64,000 nucleotides of DNA, from positions 1,860,001 through 1,924,000 of the forward strand of contig VNKQ01000004.1 of the NCBI GenBank assembly GCA_016508695.1. The letters are read 5' to 3'. Positions 56,196-64,000 of this stretch are shown piece after piece. Every line of letters starts with the position of its first letter. Positions within the stretch are counted from its first letter, which is position 1. The position numbers and the translations under genes were made by a program. The notes beneath the pieces are model-generated. The model searched no databases, was not told the DNA's origin, and saw only the letters and a program-made list of their open reading frames with translations. Source of the DNA: Hyphodiscus hymeniophilus (lineage: Eukaryota > Ascomycota > Leotiomycetes > Helotiales > Hyphodiscaceae).

Positions 56196-59100
56196 ATTGA
56201 AACAGGAAACTGGGTTGGACAGCGCAGAAATGCTCAAACGATATCGTTCCGTGAAAATGAAGTTATTGAGCTCCTTTTGGTATAATTGCAAACTCGCCAC
56301 TTCTTGAAAAGGCTGGGAGGTAACAAGTAGGAGGTCATGTGTCGAGCGAGTTACGAAGATGGGGCTTGTGGCACGGATGCGATGTTATGAAGACAAATTC
56401 ATGTGATGGCGAATTTGAGATAGCACAAAAGCCGAGACTGCTTTTAGATTAATGCTGAGTAAGATCGTTATTTTCGATTTTGTTGAGAGTTCGTATGCGT
56501 GAGGAAAAACTACCGTGTCGTCTGATAGTGCGGGGTGTGGTTGTCAGCCTCGTTTGAACTGAGACCTAGAGGAGCGGGAAAGATGCAAGTCGACGCCGAA
56601 TTCTGAGAGGAAGTGATTGATTCACTGGATCCAGCCGTGAAACTGTGTAATCCCTCCAATATAACTGAGTTGCGCAGGCCAATGGCTCAGGCAAGCGGTG
56701 CAATGACAACAAAATATTAATTCTTCTTTTGTCGATGCTGCGGATGTGTTGGGCAGGGAACAACGAAGGACTGAAAGATCACCAAAACACCGTTCTCCGC
56801 TTGTGTCCACGATCGATTGACTAATCAATGGAGATACAGTGCCAGGTGCCTTTTCCAATATCACACCTGTCTGCACAAGAAGTCGACGAGATGTCATTGT
56901 GAGAGGAGCTTCTCCCCCGGGCCTGGTCGAGGTCTATATAGTCCGTTCAAGCCACGGGCCGAAGCTGCACCATGTCGAGCAGCGGAGGAGAGATGTCCAG
57001 TCGAGTGCAGGAGAAGGTTCTCAGCAGCGGACGCGAAACCCGATCAGTCGCAACTCCAAGAGGAGGTAGCAAGTCAGACGTTAGCTAGTAAGCATAGGAC
57101 GATGTCAGGTCAGGGATCGAGATGGAAGTGGAGCAGTAGCTTTTGGAGACGAAAGGCGCTTTGGGCTGGGGAGAAGACGACACTCGCGCGCGCGCGAAAA
57201 GCGAGATGAGGGTCGATTTTTGAACATGCTGGCCCGCGCCACATTTGGAGACACTTCAAGTGGACAAGTTATGGCATTGGATGTCCCGCCATGGTCCAGC
57301 ATCGTGGGAGCTGTGGTGAGTGGTGGGAGCAGTTGGGGAGTTGTTGTGATCCGTCTAGACAGCCTGAACGGGCTCGACGGTAAAAGCCAGGATCGTTCGT
57401 TTGTCCGTTCGATCGTTCGTTCGTTTGTTTCGATACATTCCGTACCGACCACCTCGCCCCTACCCTTGTCCCTTTGCGCAATTGCTGAGGGGCCACCATA
57501 AATTTGGTTGCTGCAGCTCGTCCAAAAGGGTAGTCCCCAAGAACCAAAAGCCTCACGAGCGGAGCTGCCACCCCTTCTGCAGCGACCAGTGGTGGGCTGG
57601 GCATGTGGTGGACAAAGCTGTCTAACCAATTTGCTTCAAGCCGCCTGAGTAGCTGCGATTCTCTGCATATACCATAAATAATGGCAACTGCAACGAGTAA
57701 AGCGGGTTGGTCGGCTAAGAGTGGCGCTGGAAAATGAGGGGCAAGATGGGATGGAAGCGGCACAGGTAGAGTTTGATTGTACGGAAAGTACTCTGTTGGA
57801 CATCAATCTAATGGACACGATCGTACGAGACCGTAGCACGGCGAAGGTCATGATCCTCACTTTCTGCCAATGGCGTCCAGCATTGACACGGTAGGACTTT
57901 GTCAAAGGATGGGACGCGAGGTACACTTTCTGGTTTACTTGCATGGGCACAGTACTACATACTACATGGAGCACAAGTATCCTCATATGGCTACTACAGA
58001 CTTCCATAGGGGTTCCAGGGGTGGGTTTCTGTGCAGGGTAACGTTTGCAGATGTCTAGGTCCCAGTCAGTCCGTGATGGGGAGGAGGCGTTCATGGGGCG
58101 GAAGAATGACACACTGACTGTATTTTGAAAGAAGCGATGTTTACGCTGTTGCCGCCGTCGCAGCAAGGATCGGTTCTGTGGTGCGGATTATGTCAAGTGC
58201 CTAATTGACGGTGCTGACATTGCCAAGTGAGGGATAGCTGGCGTTTTAGAGATAGAGCCGACGAAGGGCTGAGCGGGGTACGACTGGCCAGTGGCTATTG
58301 TTTATTGATCAGTGGGAGAGAGGAGGGGAAAGCGAAGCGCGGCAAGATTGGAGAATTAAACCAAGAGGCATAGCGGACACTGTGTGGTTTGAAGCACGCG
58401 CTGGCTGGAGACTAATTAAAGCTAAACGAAAAGGACTTCTCCTATTGTTCCTTGCACGGCAGAACTGTCATTATTATGTTTATCTCGTGGGATACTGTGT
58501 ATTAGGTGAGCTTTGCATTTCCAGCACGGACTTCTTCGAGATACTAAGTTCGGGTGCAGCCGTTACAAGTACGAAATACGACCGGCCAGTCACTCCGAGG
58601 AGTTTGATACAGATTTGCATCCAGGGGCGGAAGCACGAGTACTTCCCCTAATTAACGAGACGGGGAATTGGAGCAGGAGCATGTATGAGATACATGAAAA
58701 TCCATAAAAGCTTCAACTTTTCCGTGTAGGGGCTTCAGCCAAAGGTGCCCACAAGGACACTTCGCGGCGTGTGCGTTGTTTGGGTGACCAGGACCCCAAG
58801 AAGTCCACCTCCAGCCCCGTCTCGCCTACAGTACTGTAAGGATGCTCCGCTCACCATTTGGGCAATGGGCATGTGCAGTTGCGGCATGCAATGGAGATCT
58901 TGCAGTGGACATTTAAACCGTTAGCATCTATCTGGCAGGCGAATAATACAAATGCCCTCTGTCGCATCTGGGCCGTCAAAAGTCTGCTCGAGTCGCTAAA
59001 ATCCGCCGTCAGCTTGTAGGTGCTGATGGATACTCAAATACAGCATTTTCCATATCCACATAATGGTATGAAAGTAGAAGTGCTTTCATACAGCAGCGCC

Positions 59101-60956
59101 GCCCCCCTCGACCATAAGGGTATTGGCCCTGCAGTAGGAGCAAGTACATTCGTACACATCAGTAAGTACGTACATACAAGTGCTTGATCATCCCTGGCGG
59201 GGTGAATAGCCTCAATACCCGATCTGCGATGTGGGTGTGGTGTGAGCCGTTGATCTATACGGAGAGGAGAAGAATACCGGCAGCATCGAAAATGGAACGG
59301 GGTGCATGGGTACGTCGTAGGAAAGTGTTGTGTTCTATCAAATCTCTGGATTACCACACTCCTTCAAGTTACTTCCGGATGATAACCATGCAGACGAATG
59401 CTTCCAAGTGACAACTTTTGACTTGCTGGCAATTCTCGATCTGGCCTGCCTCGAGCTGCTCCATTGCACCAGAACGTTTCTAGAGTGGCGGTACCTCCGT
59501 ACCCATCACTCTTGTTACATCTACTTTCTGTATGCGGAAGGTAAGCAGGGACAACAATATTTCCAACAAGGGCAATCTTATGTTGGATGAAGTCGAATCA
59601 CCGAGTGACCAATTCAACCAAGGCAGGAGATACATCCTCCGAGCCTCCGATTCCGCGCCATCCGACGTTGCGGTGGTTGAGGTACATGATCATCATAATT
59701 TGATTCATGGTCATTATTCGTGCTGGATCCTGGAAAGGAAAACTACTATTTCCATAATACTGCCATGCCAACAGCAACAATTACCTGTTGCCATCTAACG
59801 CAGGAAAGACGATTGATTGAGCTGCATAGTTCTCCCCAGAATACTCCTACTGAAGTATCGTTCAATACGTAAACGGCCTTATTTTTCTCCATCCTTTTCG
59901 TGGTTTCGTAACGCACTTTCAGCCAAAAATCGGATAACAATCTCGATCGATTTCTTTCATGACAGATTAGAGCAGCGTCAACGGGGACGAGAAACCTCGT
60001 TTGTTTTCCTTAACTTGCTAATGCATCACGAAATTTATGAAGAAAATTCTCTCATGATGGTTCCAATCAATTATACATACACTCATGCCCATGGACTCAA
60101 TTTGCTGGTTCATAATTGGAGAGGATTGACATGTGCCAATATTGAGAGTACTCGAGTAATTGGCCAATGTGAGGAACGAACGGAAAGAAGGAAAAGAGCA
60201 GCCATGTGAACAAGGAGAGAGAGAGAGAGGATGCGGTACGAGTACTGACTGTCAAGATACTTCTTGACCAACCCGGTAACATTAGCTGGTGTAGATGTCT
60301 GCGATGCAGCCACTATCTTTTTCCCTCTTACATTCACGCCCTCCTCAAACTATGGCATTCTGGTGATTGGCAATGGCATCTATTTTCGCCGCATGCTGAT
60401 CCCACTCCCCTTCTGTGTTCGCCATACAGCAGCCCTTGATCTTCAGCACCATAACCACCCACTCCCCTTGAATGATGGCCCACCCATGTAGATCGTATAC
60501 ATCGTGACGACAGTCTTTCTACATAATGACCTCCTCTCCGCCCATTTCCCCATCTTTCGAGCCGCCAGCTGTTGGGTAATGATGACTGTCACCGGTCTAA
60601 TCGGGGTACCAATGCTCGTGCTCGAGTGGATGAGGGGTCGGGATTCTCGGACAGGCCCTGCAGCCAGTCTGAGACCAGCGATAAAGAGAGTGGGAACACC
60701 GCACCCCAGGCCCAGGCCAAGCGACGAATGCTGAGGCTGATTGTTGTTGTCGGTTGAGTGGGCTGTTCCGACCGAAACGCAAATCCCTCAAACCTTCCAG
60801 GTCCTCCTCTTCGCTGGTGCTGTCATCGACACAGGCTGCTGCTACTCTCAAGTACAGAGTTGTCACAATCATCGGACCTTTAGTGCAGGGATGCCCAGCG
60901 TATGAGTAGCCGTGACACAGAAGGGGGTGGATGTGAGGCTCTGTCTCGGCGACATC
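56196..60956. other. Large divergent gene-free region, 4.8 kb
   Basis: The region separates the GT2 gene (minus) from the basic hypothetical gene (plus). I see no supportable gene. It contains low-complexity stretches: a CGCGCGCGCG run near 57187, a GTTCGTTT/GATCGTTCG-like tandem near 57391-57432, and a GAGAGAGAGAGAG run near 60214. ORFs such as 57105-57629 and 57636-58166 (minus) lack domains. Confidence 0.5.
57391..57432. repeat. Degenerate GTTCGTTT/GTTCGATC tandem repeat
   Basis: Irregular tandem copies of a 4-8 bp GTTC/GTTTG unit are visible on the plus strand. The copies are imperfect. It is probably a simple slippage repeat. Confidence 0.7.
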
Positions 60957-62057
60957 ATGTCGAGTCAATCTGGACAAAGCTCAAAGCCGTCGAGGACCAT
61001 CGTGAAGCCTATCCTGAGGAAATTGACGCAGAGCGAGACCAACTCGATTGACCTTGATCGCCCTACAGAAGATCAGGATGCGCTCGGGATATATGGATAT
61101 GGGAATGGAAATCGGTCATCTCACGATGTTACCTTCAATCAACCAGGAAGGAGGGGATACCACACCCGATCGACCAGTGGAACCTCTCAATTCTCGATAG
61201 CAACGACAGGAAGTGGTGCAAGAATAGGATCGTTCATACATCCTTTCCAACAAACCCCTAGACCCTTCACTCCGCCTCTCGCGACGGCATCTTATCAAAC
61301 CTCACTTCGTGAAAGTGAACATTCGAATAGCCTTGCGTTTACCGAGGATGAGGACCAGTTGCGTCACAACTTCCGCAGCAACTCGAACTTGTCAAATCGC
61401 ACACAATCGTTTACTGGCAATACAAGTCCAATTGTTGGATCTCAGCCTTTACGCATCCAAACCAAACTATCGTCTTCACGATTAGCTCTTGCAACCTCGC
61501 ACACAAACCTTTCCAACAGCACTATACTTTCCCCCGACATCACATCTCCCACCGAGATTATGTCTCCCGCATCCGCCATTCGAACGTCCTTTGACAAGGG
61601 CTTCCGCATTCGCAGCCGCAGTGAGGTCGACACCCGTGGCCGATCCGAGTCCATTCAAGAAGCTCGTCGCAAGTTCGCTGAAAGAGAGGAGGCCAAGGAT
61701 GAGAAGGCTGCTCAGGAGGAGATACGTGCAATGGAGAAACGCAGTCAGAAGGAGGCGCGCCAGATTGAGAGAGGTCATCGACGTTCATCTGCCAGCGATG
61801 GTACACGCAATAAGCGGTCCAAGTCAGACCTCGCCATGCATGAGAAAGATGGCCTCGTCGGTCGTGCTTACGGCAGTGTTCCCTTTGCGGGCCCAGTAGC
61901 TGATGAAGAGGAATTTGAGCAACCCCGCCGAAGCCAGACCGGATTTGCCAGTACCAAGCTGAAGACCCATGGCACCTGGACCAAATTCTTGATGTGGTTC
62001 CGCACGCGGCTCATTCGCATTGGTGGTAAGAAGAAGCGGTCTAAGGAACGAAAGTGA
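60957..62057 (+). CDS. Ser-rich, basic hypothetical protein, 366 aa
   Basis: The single exon starts at the ATG at 60957 (MSSQSGQSSKPSRTIVKP); the upstream frame begins only with a GTG. The N-terminal 240 residues are Ser/Thr/Asn/Pro-rich and disordered, with repeated RSxS and TSP/SP sites that look like kinase targets. A charged Glu/Arg/Lys-rich helical stretch follows (about 243-290: IQEARRKFAEREEAKDEKAAQ), then an RSKSDLA segment. The conserved-looking C-terminus WTKFLMWFRTRLIRIGGKKKR is amphipathic and strongly basic, suggesting a membrane-surface anchor. No named domain was found. I infer a phosphorylated scaffold or cortical protein, but the function is unknown. Confidence 0.65.
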   Translation: MSSQSGQSSKPSRTIVKPILRKLTQSETNSIDLDRPTEDQDALGIYGYGNGNRSSHDVTFNQPGRRGYHTRSTSGTSQFSIATTGSGARIGSFIHPFQQTPRPFTPPLATASYQTSLRESEHSNSLAFTEDEDQLRHNFRSNSNLSNRTQSFTGNTSPIVGSQPLRIQTKLSSSRLALATSHTNLSNSTILSPDITSPTEIMSPASAIRTSFDKGFRIRSRSEVDTRGRSESIQEARRKFAEREEAKDEKAAQEEIRAMEKRSQKEARQIERGHRRSSASDGTRNKRSKSDLAMHEKDGLVGRAYGSVPFAGPVADEEEFEQPRRSQTGFASTKLKTHGTWTKFLMWFRTRLIRIGGKKKRSKERK

Positions 62058-63944
62058 AGATATACTGAGGAGATGTAGTGGTTTAAGCTCCGGCAAACAA
62101 CACACTACAGACTCACGGTCATGTTCACGTTCACGTTTCTCTTTTGCATTTCACTTCTCACAATACCCCGGTTGACATCAAGCATCGAATCCTTGTCTTC
62201 ATCTTCACGATACTCCACACATACACGAGCACACGACCCCACGTTCTGTTTCCCGGCGTTCAGGATTTTACATTGAGATCAACTCAGGCTCGTTTGGATG
62301 CACATCAGATCGATTCGGCGGTGCAATACACAGCGAGGCGTTTTCGGCAGGTTCATGGTCTCGAGCCTTTGCGGTGATTTTACAGCGAATTTTGCATGTT
62401 GCCAGACGACAGGAAGCAGTAATAGCTTCACTTCTTTGGTAAAGCCAGGCGCGATCAGCATACAACCTTTTCTAAAGGCATGAGCATTTGCACGTTTCAG
62501 GTTCAGCAGGATGATCAATGGAAGCTATTTCACAATATCTTTTCTTCGTGCAATTGATGTGTAAAGTGTAACATGCGTGCCAGCCCAAGAACCCAGGTGC
62601 TCACTCCCAGTGGATGATGAGAGCCTCATAATTTTGAAAGCCAAGAGAACCCCTTGCAAAGTCAACTGTTGTCCCCATTCGATGGATATGGATTGAGACT
62701 GGTCAATACGCTACTGGAGACCTTGTGCACCGGCGAGTATTTGCCATGTCTATCGTCTCCGGCTTGAGATCTAGTTCTCAAGATTTCACAAATGATTGAG
62801 TTCTCTCATAGTTAAAACCATTCATACAAGATACTATATTGCAATTTTGACTTTACCAGACGTTTCGTTCTTTTACCCCCCCTAAAAGCCCAACCTTGCT
62901 TCCATCATTGACCTTCTTACAAGCTCCTAAGGGAAGGATCATAGTGGGTGTTGCTTATATTTGTAAAACAATTTTTTGTTCCCCCAAGTGTTGCTCGAGG
63001 TCGAGCCTTTATTCTCGGTTCACGTGACAAACGGCAGCCATGAGCTTCTTCTTCAATTGTACCAGTAGAAGGCGTTTTGGATTACTACGGATGAGCACAT
63101 TTAATGAGTCAATGAGAAATCCCATGGTTTGGATGATCATTGCAGAAGTGTAGCACATCATTCCTGAACCTCTCCTACCGCCTGCTTTGTTACTCCATCT
63201 TTGTTTCTGGCATCTCACAAGGTTTCTCCACATTGAGAAGAAGCCGTCACCTCACCGAAAAAATTACCGATTCCAAGACTCTGTATTGTTAGACGAAATC
63301 TAGATTGATATATTTCCCCGCATAAATATATGGCAACCTGCGATTCTAGGCCAGGGAACAACATAGACGTCAGTCGCTCATTGATCACACGCTTCAATCT
63401 TGAGAATCCAACTTCGTCGCGCAATCTTGAGTGATAGTGACACTATTCCAACCAAGAACCTTATCCCTGTGTCCACTTCTTTTCCTGGAGTGATCCTGTC
63501 CAGTTCGTCAATTTGTCTGACAGAGTTGATAGTCGCGTTCGTATTACATTTCAGTCAAGCATATAGAATATTTCCACGGATTTGCGGGAATAATACAGAG
63601 CTTCGCTGGCGCAGAGAACGGAGTCGTAGATGGACATATTGTTGAATCAATTTTGACGTTCTTCATCTTGATGATTTCATTGGAAGCATAATTTCATTAT
63701 TTGACAGTTGTGAAAGCCACTGGCCTGCCAAGCCAATTATCACTGCTACCCCGGATTTCCCTCCATAGTGAACAAAGGAATAAGTCATCAAAGAAGAGGA
63801 TATATCTCTACAAACCTTGTGAAGATCTTCCAAAGCTCCTAAATCCTCCAAAGTTTCTGGAACATCTTTTAAACCAAACACATGTCATTCCTCTTCCAAC
63901 TGTTCCATAACATATACAGTGGAAGTACGCGAATCTCAAACACG
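62058..63944. other. Region with fragmentary reading frames only
   Basis: Minus-strand fragments at 63009-63233, 63215-63424 and 63663-63881 could be exons of a decayed or multi-exon gene. I cannot join them with consistent phases or recognise a family. Stop codons interrupt every longer path I tried. Confidence 0.35.
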
Positions 63945-64000
63945 ATGCCCACCTCAATCGCGCAGCAAGACCCTGAAGTACTCCTCTTCAATGTAGCAAC
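63945..64000 (+). CDS. Possible gene start at the window edge (3' partial)
   Basis: The ATG at 63945 has a fair context (CACGATGCCC) and opens a frame (MPTSIAQQDPEVLLFNVA) that runs uninterrupted to the window end. Only 18 full codons are visible, so this is a candidate, not an established gene. No motif is recognised. Confidence 0.3.
   Translation, partial: MPTSIAQQDPEVLLFNVA

Noticed and set aside
57636..58166. Minus-strand ORF of 176 aa
   Set aside because: No recognisable domain, Ser/Arg-biased composition and no splice-supported extension; probably a chance ORF.

Overview
This is a gene-rich stretch of a filamentous ascomycete nuclear genome. Genes are monocistronic on both strands. 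Most carry 46-110 nt introns with GTAAGT/GTATGT-like donors, CTAAC/CTGAC-like branch sites and CAG/TAG acceptors. The gene set (PDR-type ABC transporter, GWT1, a fungal Kin4-type kinase, a zinc-fingerless Fpg, a hyphal type-2 glycosyltransferase, a Clp1-like protein) fits Pezizomycotina, perhaps Leotiomycetes; the class is an inference. No tRNA, rRNA, CRISPR array or intact transposon was found.

Layout. 1-9.99 kb: 3' part of a coiled-coil/Cys-rich protein, a PGAP4-like GPI-glycan glycosyltransferase, an F-box protein, a small four-exon cytochrome c homologue whose axial Met position reads Lys, an uncharacterised 463-aa protein, and a Fat1-type very-long-chain acyl-CoA synthetase. 10-18 kb: a ZNF830-like zinc-finger protein divergent from a Bye1-like PHD/TFIIS/SPOC transcription factor, then a shortened P450-like protein convergent with a signal-peptide/single-TM surface protein. 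19-23.1 kb: a PEBP protein, and Pex11 divergent from Fpg. 24.2-33 kb: an 11-exon ABCG/PDR transporter convergent with a secreted GH2 beta-mannosidase. 34.6-39.2 kb: a small hypothetical, an MBL-fold-like protein and a metal-dependent amidohydrolase. 40.7-48.8 kb: a Kin4-like kinase and GWT1. 49.9-51 kb: a Clp1-like protein. 54.5-62 kb: a GT2-family processive glycosyltransferase and, after a 4.8 kb gene-free divergent region, a basic hypothetical protein. The last 2 kb hold only fragmentary ORFs and a possible gene start at the right edge.

The genes are mostly unrelated housekeeping or cell-surface functions. Loose themes are GPI-anchor and cell-surface biology (PGAP4-like, GWT1, GT2, the TM surface protein) and lipid/peroxisome/oxidative metabolism (Fat1, Pex11, Fpg). 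There is no PKS, NRPS or terpene backbone gene, so this is not a secondary-metabolite cluster. Multi-exon models were assembled by hand from splice signals and reading-frame continuity; each exon sum was checked to be divisible by three. The observation most worth following is the cytochrome c homologue at 4216-4769, whose reading frame is intact but whose haem environment is substituted at several normally invariant positions.
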